This document shows positions 49,312-61,149 of a stretch of 64,000 bases of DNA, one piece after another. Source of the stretch: Dermanyssus gallinae (taxonomy: Eukaryota; Arthropoda; Arachnida; Mesostigmata; Dermanyssidae); assembly GCA_003439945.1 (NCBI GenBank), contig QVRM01002175.1, forward strand, positions 78,501 through 142,500, given 5' to 3'. The translations under genes and the position numbers were made by a program. The notes below the pieces were generated by a model. That model was given only the letters and a program-made list of their open reading frames with translations. It searched no databases and was not told the DNA's origin. Position 1 is the stretch's first letter. Each line of letters starts with the position of its first letter.

Positions 49312-50830
49312 ACGACAACAGCAACAGTAGAGGCAGCGCCAGCAGCCGCAGCAACGAGAAACGTATCGGGTCATCGGCGCATCGTTCATGTTCGTTCCTA
49401 AACGGGAACTCTACGCGTAAGAACCGTATTGGTTGGTCCCTGCCCTGCCCGGTTAGATTAGCGCGAGGTGCCGGCACGGCCACAATTACTGACGCCGGTC
49501 GGTGGGAGCCGCGAATACCTTTTGCAGGCATTTTGTGCGCTCGTGCTTAATTCGCCTCGGTGTCCGCAGCCGCTTGTGGCCACTTAGCGTGCCTCGCTAA
49601 ACATAGAGTACACAAAGTCTGCCAAATAGATAGATACATAGATAGATAAATAGATAGATAGACGGTGTCAATTTTGTCCTTCTTATAGCTAGCAACCCCT
49701 CTACTCTACCGGTTTATATAGTCTCTATTCTTGTTTCTTTTTTTTGTTAATGGTCCTTGCTGCCGACGATAATACAGCCGATAATGCCGCTGCTTCTGGT
49801 GTTGTTCACTGGCGTTGATCCTGAGGAATTCCAAAATCAACCTATTTTAGAGTTGTTATGATGCTGATGATGATGACGACGATGATAGCGATGATGATAG
49901 TATTGGTGATTATTATTATCATCGTAATTCTAGCTATCTCACACAAAAAAATGAATCGCTTGACTACCGGAGTATCATAGTTTTTGTTGCCTACCGTCTT
50001 GAATGGTGACGGAATCCGGCATGCTGCTACGCAGCTAGGAAGGAGGCTTCAACAGTGGCAGTAAAAATAACAACAACAACAACAACAACAGATCAGCAGC
50101 AACAGCAACAACAACAAAAACAACAACAATATTAATAGCAACAATTGCAGCGATAACTTTTTTTTTTTTTTTTTTTTTATGGTGAGAGGGAAAAATGCGT
50201 TTACGCACACCCAGAGCGGGTAGTGTGGGACTCGATGCCGATGTTGTTGGCATAATACCCACTAAAAACCTCTCACCTAAATGGCCTCAGGAAGAGGCGA
50301 GGAGCTGGAACCATTCTTTAATATTACTTCAACCATTGGTTGAAGTAATTGCAGCGATAACTACCATCCCAACAACAACAACAACAACATTGACATCAGG
50401 TCAGCGGTAAGACGCCATTGAACAAATCTCTTCTATTCGTAATGCCTGGAGAGCTGCGAGAGAAAAGACACTTGACGATCGAGTTCGGATTCTTCGTTCC
50501 ACGAGGCGGCAGCTAGCAAGTTGACTCGAGTTGTTGCCTAAATACGAGCCGGGTAGTCAGTTAGTCGGTGGCTAGTTTGGCTCTATCTAGCCTGGTTAGT
50601 CGTTGTTTTAATTTGTATTTGCGTTAAACACACCCACCAGAAGAGCAGTTGAGCAAGTCGTCGCAGCAGAAAATGCTGCTGCTGCTGCGGCGGCAACGGC
50701 GACAAATGGGGCGGAGGGGGAAGTGGGGTTGTCTGGTTGATCTGGCAAATTATAGAACACAAAACCCGCCGACTAAATCAATGACACGACCGACGACGAC
50801 AGCGAGAACAACTTACGCAGACAGACAACT
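47260..50830. repeat. Upstream region of the chitin-binding gene, repeat-rich
   Basis: Contains CACA and GAGA tracts (47300-47320), a G run (47468-47482), CAA repeats (47664-47690), TTG repeats (47930-47960; 48300-48770), CAA repeats (49280-49320; 50055-50135) and a T run (50157-50178). An inverted GGTGAGAGG/CCTCTCACC pair (50181/50269) and a 27-base palindrome (50323-50349) follow. No exon is supported. Confidence 0.6.
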
Positions 50831-50833
50831 GCT

Positions 50834-50837
<4 letters not shown>

Positions 50838-50872
<35 letters not shown>
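50838..50872. repeat. (TA)n microsatellite
   Basis: Pure TA run. Confidence 0.95.
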
Positions 50873-50877
<5 letters not shown>

Positions 50878-50879
50878 TA

Positions 50880-52240
50880 CTGGTACGTGATGTATGTACA
50901 TGTTATGTCGTGTATGTATCGTGAGCGTCGGCTTGTTCATGCCGCATGATCAATCCTTCTAGCGGTCTAGTCTAACAGGGGAACACAGTGAGTATGTGGG
51001 TGGGTGTATGTGAAAAAGAGAGAGAGAGATATTAATGCAATAAGCAAGAGAGAGAGAGAGAGAGCCACACAGAAGGCTAAATTGCGAAAAGCAACAGAAG
51101 ACTTAAACGAAGACGAAGATAGCGTAGGCGAAACATGTATCGCAAGTAGCCAACCAACCAACCAACCAACCAGCCAGGCACCATCACCACCACCACCCAG
51201 CACTTATAGCATTCGCTTTCGGCTTGCCGTTCCGGGTAGATCCGCCCCCTAACGGCGGCAGTGGAGACGCGAGGCCGCTGACGGACGCCTGAGCCCTGAG
51301 CGTTTGAGCTCTGACGCGGCGGCCACGCTGACGCTGCTGCGGTACACAAGACAGGTCATGCCCGGGGGGGGGGGGGGGGGGGTTGTGGGGTAGACGACGC
51401 GCGAGATGGGAGACTGAGAGAGTAGCAGCAGTCGCAGTTGGTTGGTTGGTTGCTTGCTTAGGTTAGGTTCTCAGCTCTCAAGCTCTTTCAGAGAGAGAGA
51501 GAGTACTTGATTCGACTTGTGCTGATGACGATAGAAGCCGGCCGACATTGGTCGGAACAACATCGACAAGCGTAGGCTACTAGCCACAAGGCATCGCCAT
51601 AGAGTTTCCGCTTGTGGTGACGGCGTCCGGTCCAAGGTCGTCCAGAACAAAAACAACAACAACAACAACGACAACAACATCACCACCACCAACAACAACA
51701 GTAACAACAACAAGAATAACAATGATGACTATAGCCGATGATCACTTGTGAAGTATAGTGCTCCTGATGATGAAGTGTATCATTTCTGCTCAATCTCTTG
51801 TTTCGTTGTTGGAATGGCGACGACGACGATGGCGACGACGACGACAACAACAACAACAACAACAACAACAATGACTTGGGGTCGCTCATCGATGTAACTT
51901 TTAACCCATCAACAGCGGCGGCAGCAACAACAACAACGACGGGGAGGGGGGGCGGCACAGCGTTACAACAACAGCAACAACAACAACAACAACCTGGCTT
52001 TCTCGGCCACTAAAAAGGCCGATTGACCCGGTCGAAGTTAGCGGAGAAGTAGGCGGGAGGATCGACGAAGCTCATCGACGTGAAGTAGTGAGGAGGACCG
52101 ATTGAAGTCGCGATCCTTTCCTTCGCTTGGTCATCCTGGAAATTTGTCGGCATGGCATCAGTCGACATCAGACCAACGTTTCCGCCACCCCTACTGCTGC
52201 GGCTGGTACTGTTAATGTTGTTGTTGTTGTTGTTGTCGTT
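50880..52240. repeat. Repeat-rich, no supported exon
   Basis: GA tracts (51015-51065), CCAA repeats (51152-51172), a 19-base G run (51364-51382), CAA repeats (51650-51690; 51844-51870; 51925-51990) and TTG repeats (52216-52235). Confidence 0.6.
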
Positions 52241-52251
52241 TTTTGTAGTTT

Positions 52252-52635
52252 ATGTTGTCGTTTTTTGGTATAATTATTGATGTTTTGGATGTTTTCGAAG
52301 TTGCTGTTGCGGTTGGTAATGTTTTCTTTGCTGTTGTTGCTGTACCTCTAGTTGCTTCCTATGCATATGTTTCTATACGTGTCACGATTGTTCTTAATAC
52401 TGCAGAAATACTGGCGAACGTGGCTGAAAACACATTTGTCTGTCTCACATTTATGTTGTTCGCTGTATGTTGTTCACTCACATACGTATGTATAGCCCTA
52501 GCCTGCCGTGACCTCAATTCGATAATGGAAGTTTTAGTTTCCTACTACATTCAGTTCATTGCTCACCCAGTTGTTATCAGCCTTTGCATACTTTTTCTTC
52601 CGGCTGCTAAGTGTTGCCGTTGGCCGCCGCAATAA
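52252..52635 (+). CDS. Unassigned hydrophobic 127-codon open frame
   Basis: The first codon is TTG-like or follows a TTG repeat. The protein is hydrophobic with three or four possible membrane spans (for example TFVCLTFMLFAVCCSLTYVC and FIAHPVVISLCILFLP) and ends in TAA. The first third overlaps the (TTG)n-derived Val/Phe-rich stretch, but the rest is not repeat. No family is recognised, and there is no clear start context. Confidence 0.15.
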   Translation: MLSFFGIIIDVLDVFEVAVAVGNVFFAVVAVPLVASYAYVSIRVTIVLNTAEILANVAENTFVCLTFMLFAVCCSLTYVCIALACRDLNSIMEVLVSYYIQFIAHPVVISLCILFLPAAKCCRWPPQ

Positions 52636-52740
52636 ACTAGGTAAATCCCGGAAGAACTCGCACAACTGGATTTAAAGTTATTATTAAGTATAAAATAAAA
52701 CAAAACAATTATCTAAAGCGCAAGTGTGAATATTCTGAGC

Positions 52741-52891
<151 letters not shown>

Positions 52892-52894
52892 GAA

Positions 52895-53251
52895 ACGCTT
52901 TATTTAAGGCAGAAAGAAAAATATACATTTGCATATATGCATGTATGCCATGTGATCAATACGTAATTATAATCTGCATGTAGTGCAGGGTCCTATTACT
53001 CATGAATATGCCTAGAGATCCTCCATGGGTATAGGTCGCTGATGTAGCGCTTGCGTGCCATGAACACAGGAACCATGTTGCTAGCCTAACGTGTTGTAGT
53101 TAGCTCTTTCACGAGCATCTTGTTAAACAGACGCGAGTTCTGTCTCAGCTGGAGCAGCATCCTTTGATCAAGCTTCTTAATCACGTCAATTGTGTGAAAA
53201 ATCGGTATGGCACCGGTCAACATGGCAGCGAAATGCTACCCGTTTTGTATA

Positions 53252-53312
<61 letters not shown>

Positions 53313-53957
53313 ATAAACCTACGGTTTTTAATGTCTAGTTACTGGATCAAACATGCAAACCTGTAACCTGCACACATTGCGTAAATACAGCTTTTAGCTA
53401 AATTCATTTAGATATGGGTAGTCGCGTGCGATCGGCAAGACGGTCCTGCTTTGCTCGCGTGTTGTTCCCTGTGAATGGTCGTTCCCTGTGAATTGAACAA
53501 TTTTATTGCAATTTGGACGAACAAATTCCGATGCATTTAGTTTTCGATTAGCAGCAATTTATACAAGCATTTGCACACTATGCTTATTAAATATATTAGA
53601 TGCAACTTTAATTCCAATCTAAAAATGACAGGGATTGCTTCTAAATCTTCGAAAATAAAATCATGGCAAGTGAATGGTAGCATACGAATACATTTATAAC
53701 ACTGAAATATACAAATGCGACAGTAAACAAATCAACGAGGACAAGCCAATGACTGGACATTACGTCACGTTTCTATCCGAACGTTGCATCTTTTTATCTA
53801 AACAGATTTGAGTGGTGAGATTGAAATTCACGGAAACAATGCAGTAAAACCACTAGACAGCGGGTCGTCAGATGATTCTAATAAAGATAACGCTTACATA
53901 GTATATATGCATGTTCGTGCCATCGGGGTTTTTTGCATATTCCTTACAAATAAATAA

Positions 53958-54003
<46 letters not shown>

Positions 54004-54140
54004 GTGTGTATGTCTGCTGTTCAGGCTCGTCTAAACGTACGCAACCAGTTCTTAGAATCGCTGTATGTAAAACCATCAGCTTGCCCATCGTCGAGAATGT
54101 GAGGACCTAAATATGTTTTCTAATTTATTTCTGTTTTCAC
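52895..54140. other. No gene seen
   Basis: Unique AT-rich sequence with (TA)n at 53246 and 53960. No recognisable domain. Confidence 0.5.
53246..53308. repeat. (TA)n microsatellite
   Basis: TA run bordered on both sides by TGTGTATA. Confidence 0.95.
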
Positions 54141-54142
54141 AG

Positions 54143-54335
54143 GAGGCATCCTAGTCGGCAACCGTGCTGGGCAACGCGTCAGGCAGGAGCTCGTGTGATG
54201 CTTTTCTACTTAAACTGAGTAAAACCACTCGTAACATCAAAGTGTGACTGACTGCGTTATTAGCTAAATGCCCGACGCCTCGACGTGATGCGTAAGCGAA
54301 TGTGACCAGTTAATCTGCCTAAACAGGTTAATAAA
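54143..54335 (+). other. Possible terminal exon with poly(A) signal
   Basis: A strong acceptor (TTATTTCTGTTTTCACAG, ending 54142) is followed by an open stretch GILVGNRAGQRVRQELV and TGA at 54196-54198. AATAAA lies at 54330-54335. No partner donor or upstream coding exon was identified, so this is only a candidate. Confidence 0.15.
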
Positions 54336-54339
54336 CTTA

Positions 54340-55255
54340 AACCATTGTTGTTGTTGTTCTAGTAGGTGCCGCTGCTACGGTTGATTTTAGTATCATTGTC
54401 GACGTTTGCTTTCATCCAGAATTTTAGTATAAATAAAAAGAGTCGAATCGAATAGAGAACGTCTTTATTTACCGACGCAAAACGTTGGAGAGCAGGGAAG
54501 CCCGGGAAGCCGGTTTGTTGCGCGATTCCCTGGCTACACGCCACCCGGACATGCTATGGATTATTTTAAGTCTTACAAGACATTTTAGTAGAAGCATTAT
54601 TTGGCTCCTACGACTATTCATTGTCACGCCGATGTTGCGACGACACGAATAATCGAAGTCAATAAGATCTGCGCTTATTGACTTCGATTCTGTACAAATA
54701 AAATAGATAGCGACAAATGATTTCTTCTGCTGCAAACTATTTGTGACGCAAATGCAGCGTGTCAATATTTGTTGCTGTTGTTGTTCGTGTTGCATCAAGG
54801 GTCAGTCCCCACAATATTAATCGTTTTTGTCCCTGTTATTGTTTTTGTTACTACCATTCATTTTTATGGCGCTTATTGGTGTCACTGCTGTTTTTAGTGT
54901 TTTCCTCATTGCTGTCGATGTGGTAACTGTTTTAGTACTTGCTGTTGTTTTTACTATGATTTATACTACTACTAATAGTAATAATAATAATAATAATACA
55001 AAGTTTGACTCCGCTGCGGCGCTCAAACGCTCTCAGGCTTTTTGTCCGTTTGAGTGACTCGAGTCCGAACGCCATTACAACGTGGTTCTCAAGAAGATGC
55101 ACGCGTATAGTCGCCGCTTGTGCATCTCCCGTTGGTGAAGTGATGTAGCCGACGCCCGTGCTGGCTAGTGCACGATAGCCGAGTGCGCATGTGTTGGAGA
55201 CGGTGACCGGTCCCAGGCCAGCGGCCGATTAGTCTCAGGCCAGCGGCTTGTAAGG
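54340..55255. other. No gene seen; one perfect hairpin
   Basis: Includes the 16-base-arm hairpin at 54651-54689 and an AAT run at 54978-55000. Confidence 0.5.
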
Positions 55256-55257
55256 CT

Positions 55258-55370
55258 GACTCTCAGCCAAGATTTAGCGTTCATGGGACTACTTTTCGCA
55301 TGAATTCATAGACGGAACCCCATTTATACAAATGTGGGGGCCACCGGGCTCGACATCCGGTCGACGCCGC
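55258..55370 (-). mobile_element. SINE family 2, internally deleted copy
   Basis: It shares GGCTGACTCTCAGCCAAGAT, the ACTTTTCGCAT block and the CACCGGGCTCGAC end with the complete copy 40 bases downstream. The central B-box segment is missing. No target duplication was found. Its closeness to the full copy may mean local duplication or a second insertion. Confidence 0.6.
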
Positions 55371-55408
55371 CTGTCGTCTCTTTGCAGTCCATCAGATCAT
55401 TATTATCT

Positions 55409-55601
55409 ATATATCCTTTCGGGGCTGACTCTCAGCCAAGATTTAACGTCCATGGGACTGCTTTTCGCATTGCTTCATTGACGGACTCCCATGATAAATA
55501 CAAATGTGGGGCAACGGTGGGGCTCGAACCCGCGCAGCACCTATGTGTCTCCTCCGGTCGCGAGGCGCAGACGCATGCCACCACGCCACCACCGGGCTTG
55601 A
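55409..55601 (-). mobile_element. tRNA-derived SINE (family 2), complete with target duplication
   Basis: On the minus strand the element starts TCAAGCCCGGTGGTGGCGTG and contains an A box (TGGCGTGGTGGC) and a perfect B box (GGGTTCGAGCCC, near 55527). It continues into a tRNA-unrelated tail shared with the other copies. A 16-base duplication flanks it with one mismatch: CAGATCATTATTATCT at 55393-55408 and CAGATCATTATAATCT at 55602-55617. RNA polymerase III transcription and LINE-driven retroposition are the known mode for such elements. Confidence 0.8.
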
Positions 55602-55619
55602 CAGATCATTATAATCTGC

Positions 55620-56050
55620 AATTAGCTTGCAAAACCCGCAAACAACAAAAACATCAACAACAATGACAACAAAAACAATAAGGAAGATGGTGGCGACGAC
55701 AACGATGACGACAGCACAGCAACAGCAACGATATACGAGTCTAACCTAACTAGCGTGCGGACTAGCGATCTAACCAGTGATCTGCCGCCGTAGAGCAGAC
55801 GACTGTCCTAACGTCCGTTTGACCGTCAGTGCATGCGACGACTGCGTCAAATTGTCATCAGGTTGTCGTAGACGGAGATCATTTTTTCCATCACTCTTTT
55901 TCGTCGCTCGTCTGTGTTGGGCTCGGTTGATGGATCCGTCGTCGACTCAGCGCCGCCGCCGCCACCGCGGGCAGCGCTAAAGTCGTCGCCGCTGCCACAG
56001 TAGCAGCAGCCGGCTGCCAAAGTTGTCGTCTTTGTCGTCGTCGATGACAG

Positions 56051-56081
<31 letters not shown>

Positions 56082-58840
56082 CGCAGCAGCAGCAGCGGCG
56101 GCGCTATCATTTGCCTGCCATTCGACACAGTCACTCCGTCGCTCGTGATGATTGGTTGCCTTTGGCCCCGCCTACTTCCCGACTACCTGCCGCGCGTGTC
56201 GTAGCCGCAGCAGCGCCGCCCCTCGGCATGACCGGTAGCTGCTGCTGCTGCTGTTGCTGTTGCAGCGGCTGCCGCTGCCGCCGTAGCGGCCGCTGCTGCT
56301 GTTGCTGCCGCCGCCGCCGCTGTAGCTGTTGCTGGCGCTTATTCTTCTTCTTTGGCTTCTTTGTTTTCGTTGTCGTCGCAGTCGTCGTCGTCATCATCAT
56401 CATCATCAGCTGCAGCAGCAGCGTTCAGCATATATGGGTCTTTACTATACTATGGCTTTTGCTGGCTGTTTTAGCAACGTCTGCTTTCGCCGCCGCCGCC
56501 GCCTCTGCCGCTGCTGTTCTAGCGACAAAACTAGTGTCTGTCAGCAACCAGCAGACGACATTACGACAACGACGACGACGGCGGCGATGATAGCGACGGC
56601 GGCTGCCAGCCATCCAACCGCTAAAGCAGCGGCCGCTAAATCGCCGAGACTACGACAACAAGGGGACAACAATAATCATGATGATGATGATGATGGTAGT
56701 GGTGGTGATACTGATGATTATACTGATGGTGATGATGATGGGGTTCATCATGTTGGCGGCGACTGCCCGCTAAATCATAGAGCCACACGCTAAACGTGCG
56801 CGCAGTTAACCATGCCGGGCGCGCGGTGGGTCGAGCCATCATCGCGGTTGTCGGAAACGCGAGGCACACGCGAGAACCTGGACTACATAGCAACTAGTAC
56901 AGCACGGCGGCAGATAGATAGATACAAGTAGCAGAATCGCAAAGAATCCGATGGCATGCGATGGTGGCGCGTTTGCGTGCGCCTTGCGACCGGAGCAGAC
57001 AGACACACGGGATGGAAGGTGCACGAGAGTTCGATCGATCTCCGCCGGTCGTGGCACACACATCTGGACATATTTATGGAGTCCGTCCGAAGCAATGCGC
57101 GAAAGTACGATACGAAGCAATGCGCGAAAGCACGATACCGTGGGCGCGAAATTATTGTCGGCTGAGAGAGAGAGAGAGAGAGAGTCAGCCCGAGTTACTA
57201 TACATACTACTGAAAAGTTACTATACACACAGACAACGAGAAATAGGCGATAGGCAGGTCGGGGCACAAACACATCGATGCGTCGACACAGTCGAAACGA
57301 ACGAAACGCCGAGGAGATTTGATCTTGGTCTTGGCTTAAGCGGAGAGCAGGTGAAGGCGTGAGCGAGTCAGAAATGAAATCCGTTTTTATTCACTTTGTC
57401 CACTTGTTGTTGTTGTTGTTGTTGTTGTTGGATTACCAGCCAATAAAAAGGCTACTTAGCCGCGTTTTGGCCGTTGACATTTGTCATTCTCGTCGTCGTC
57501 GTCGTCGTCGTTTTTGCCGCCGCTACTGACCGAAAATCGGTTGCTTTTCGGTCTCAACAACGAACGAAATTCAACAACCGGACGCGATGACAACGCTGGC
57601 CACGTTGATAGTAATCAAGAATGATATAGGAGACGATGACAACAACAATATCCTGTCGAACAACCACAGGTAGAAACTCATGCAAGCAAGCAAAGCGAAA
57701 ATTGCAAATGGCGGCGATTAACTTTCGCATATCTCCGACGATAACAACAACATCAAGACTCATTTAAGGCCGCGCGCAAGTGGTTCAATTTTGATTTGTC
57801 AGATTCTGCTTTGAAATAAATAAAACAAAAATATGTTAGTTAGTTTTTAATGTCTGGTGATGAAGTTTAACCTGATGAATGATAAAGCTTAACCTTTGAA
57901 CACTCGAGCACAGGAACGCATTTGTTAAAACTCAATATTGATTCGAACAGTTTGAATCAGAGCATTAATAAATTACACTTTTTGTGGTTGGCGCTGCAAT
58001 CTGTGCGGCAGCTGTCAAGGCTTAAGTCTTAATCTCTCTTTTGCTAGACAGAGCAACCCCGCCGTTTAGGGCGTCGCATACAGGCAGGTTGCTTCAAATT
58101 TGGTGCGCCCTAATAGTTCTCAACCGTTGGTCATGACCTATCTTAAAACAATAAGAAGATTGAATGCTAAGAGTTAATAAAATACGTATTAAATACACAG
58201 CTCATTTATAGGAAAATAACGCAGGAATTGACCAAGACTTCGACTCATCTGATACCGGACGGAGACACTTGATAGCACACGTATCAGCCCGTGGATTTAC
58301 CGGCATAATTTACGTAGAATAGCCGTGCGTTGACACCTGGGCAAAATTAAACAAACTCATAGGCAAACCTAGTTTAACCCGTGATCATAGATGAAGCAGC
58401 GTGCAGAAGAGAGTTCTAGTTGAACATGTGGATAAACCATACTTGCTCATTCCCTTGATTCAGCACATCGTTACGAACCTACTTTGATGAATAGGCCACA
58501 TTGAAGGGTTGAACTGAATTGGCCAACTTCAATACGACAGCCAGAATGAGGTTTACTCAAAATTGCCATAAGTAGCAGATAGCTGATTACACGACAATTG
58601 CACGGCTATATAACGCTAGGAGCAGCTGTTGTTGCTTAGGTTGTTTTATTGCGCTTAGGCTCGCAAGCAAAACCATTAGCTTTTTCCGATATTAACAGCC
58701 TTAATTATATATATATAATTTATAAAAATCTAAAGCTGTTTATACTATCATGGTCACATATGTATTGTTCTCAGCATGCGTACTCCTGCAAGGAAAACGC
58801 AAGTATTTGCCAAATAGGCGGGTACAAATACATATATATA
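55620..58840. repeat. Trinucleotide belt then unique sequence
   Basis: CAG/CAA, CTG, CCG and CGT repeats dominate 55640-56700 (for example 56045-56100 and 56240-56330), with GAT repeats at 56675-56740, (GA)n at 57165-57184 and TTG/CGT runs at 57402-57510. From 57790 it is unique sequence with no gene seen. Confidence 0.6.
57089..57138 (+). repeat. Two-copy 25-base tandem repeat
   Basis: GAAGCAATGCGCGAAAG followed by YACGATAC occurs twice without a gap, with one T/C difference. Confidence 0.85.
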
Positions 58841-58842
58841 TA

Positions 58843-60112
58843 CAGGTAGTTCAACAAGTTCTTAGAATGAAAACCGAGAATTTTCCAAATCATGTTTTTA
58901 AATTTTTCTTATTCGATATACTCCCCGAGAAGCTCAATACACTTTTCCCTCCGAGATTTCAGAGCTTTCATACCTCTTGAGTAGAATTCCGCGTCGTTAG
59001 ACTGAAAATAGGCATTGACAGCAGCCTTAACCTCTTCATTGCTGGAAAAACGCTTTTCACCGAGACTATTCTTCAAATGTCCGAAGAGGAAATAATCAGA
59101 GGGGGCCAGGTTGTTCAATAAGTTCGAACCTCAGTTGGGCCAGTTTTGCCGATGCTTGCCGGGACTTGTGTGCAGGAGCATTGCCCTGGTGAAACGGGAC
59201 AACCTTCTTCTGCAAAGCGGGCCGTTTCACAATGAGTTCTTGCTAACGGCAGTCCAACAGTCTTGCATAATATTCTCCTGTGATCGTTTTACAGCTCTCA
59301 AGGTAGTCGACCAGCATTATTCTACGTTGGTCTTAAAAAACTGTAGCCATCACCTTTCCGGTCAATGCCGTTGTCCGCACCCTCTTCGGAGGTTCTTCAT
59401 CAGGTGCACACCATTGGCAAGATGCTTCTTGGGTCTCGGGAGTGTAGTGATGAACCCGGCTTTCATCGACGGTCATGAATCTGCACCAAAAATCCGACAG
59501 ATTGTTCGACATCTTGGCCAAATTTCGCTGTAAAGCCAAAACAGGCGCGTCTTTTTGGCCTTGGTTGAGCAAATGCGGCAGCCATTTTGCTCTAAGCTCT
59601 TTCATCTTCAAGTTTTCGTGTAGGATAAAATGCAAACTGCCTAAACTAATCCCTAATGCCTCCGCTATTTCCTTAATGTTCATTCGCTTATCTGTGCCAA
59701 GAATTTTTCGCACTTTCTCTACGTTTTCCTCATCAGTTGCCGTTTTTTGGCCTCCTGGACGTAGTTCATCCTCGGTGCTCCTGGGACCTCTTTTTAACAC
59801 ATTAATCCAGTTGGAAACAGTGGCAAAACATGGCGCAGAGTCACTGTACGTCTCGTCTAACTCAATTTTTACTTGGGTCGCATTCCAACCTTTGAAATAA
59901 AAATGCTTGATAACCACTCGAAACTCTTTTTTCTCCATTTTTAAAAATCACGCCGATACGTTGCACGGGGAAAGCTATCAAACGAAATCGCAACGGCCAA
60001 TCACCATAATATATTGAGTGCTAGCAGTCGGAAAGTTGCAGTTCCTATTAGCGGTGAAAGCGTGCCAAAGTTCGAATTCTAAAAAGCTCATTCTAAGAAC
60101 TTATTGAACTAC

Positions 60113-60115
<3 letters not shown>
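58843..60115 (-). mobile_element. Mariner transposon copy 2, full length, inside a (TA)n tract
   Basis: The inverted repeats match those of copy 1 (CAGGTAGTTCAACAAGTTCT at the left). TA flanks both sides, and both flanks are parts of (TA)n runs, so it seems to have entered a microsatellite. It is 1273 bases long. The difference from copy 1 includes a 17-base deletion near 59110. Confidence 0.92.
58909..59938 (-). pseudogene. Mariner transposase (DD34D), copy 2, two stops, deletion and lost catalytic Asp
   Basis: From ATG 59938 the frame is open for 201 codons (MEKKEFRVVIKHFYFKGWNA at the start; ATDEENVEKVRKI; TVDESRVHHYTPE with the first Asp) to TAA at 59335-59333. The second catalytic Asp is changed to Gly (HQGNAPAHKS). 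A 17-base deletion near 59110 removes the SYSPDL part and shifts frame before LAPSDYFLFGHLK, which carries the third Asp. A TAG is at 59245-59243. The N-terminal DNA-binding half is intact, so a truncated protein able to bind the ends is conceivable, but I see no evidence that it is expressed. Confidence 0.9.
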
Positions 60116-60149
<34 letters not shown>

Positions 60150-60154
<5 letters not shown>

Positions 60155-61140
60155 CTAGCGGGTTAGCTCCGTATTGTCAGACCCGTTTATCACCGGCTGC
60201 GTGAGTATCAATCGCTGATACCGACGGAATTCGTTGTGAAACTTATGCACGGTGTGTTTGCTAAACGTATGCGGCCATTCCTGTCACCGATATATTTTAA
60301 TAGAAGTATTGTGCACACGTTACACAATGAATTCCAGCGTTATCGGCAATTGATATGCACGCACTCGGTGATAAACGGATCTGAAAATACGAAGCCATCC
60401 TGCGCCGCCCCGGTGCGATTTCGAGTTGGACCGAAAGTTTTGAAATCAAATTTGCGGAGACTAGCCATATTCTAGTATTTTGCGGAAGGCACATAAGGCC
60501 TAGATGTGTGTACAGATATACATTAACAAAGCTATACAAGAAGACCGCACCTGGATAATAAATTACTATAATGACATTAATGTTGGCACTAGCAATGACA
60601 GATACATGATATGAATTAAATTACATCTTCGAAACGGAGAGCCACAGGCCTTGCGATCTATTAGATTTATCAGCCAGTCTCAGTAAGCCGCAGAAGCCGA
60701 GACGTCGCGGCAGTAATAAAAGCAGCTTGATGTCGTTGGAGCCAACGCAAACCTATCCGTAGAATTTTATTGACAACAGCTAAATAACAATATATATATA
60801 TATATATATATATTCGGATCGCAGACTCGGATCCATCACTATCTCTATGAGTGCTGTATGGAACTCCGAATCTGAAAGTACGCTTTTGGGCATCGGCGTC
60901 ACGAAGAGTAATCTTATAGATCTTACCGTTTTGACGTATACCGAGAACTTTGAGGATATACCGCTCTCACCGAGTCCATAAAGGCGGGGGCTGCCAACAA
61001 GCAAGGACACGGACAGCTAGATATAAACTTCACGTGACACCCTTTTACCACCCTTTTTATTTAGGCGAGCACTGCCAAGTGTGCAAACGTATTGTAAATG
61101 ATTAATAAATTATCAGAATATTTTCTATATATATATATAT
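60150..61140. other. No gene seen
   Basis: Unique sequence beside mariner copy 2. A (TA)n run is at 60788-60812. Confidence 0.5.
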
Positions 61141-61149
61141 ACTTATCAC

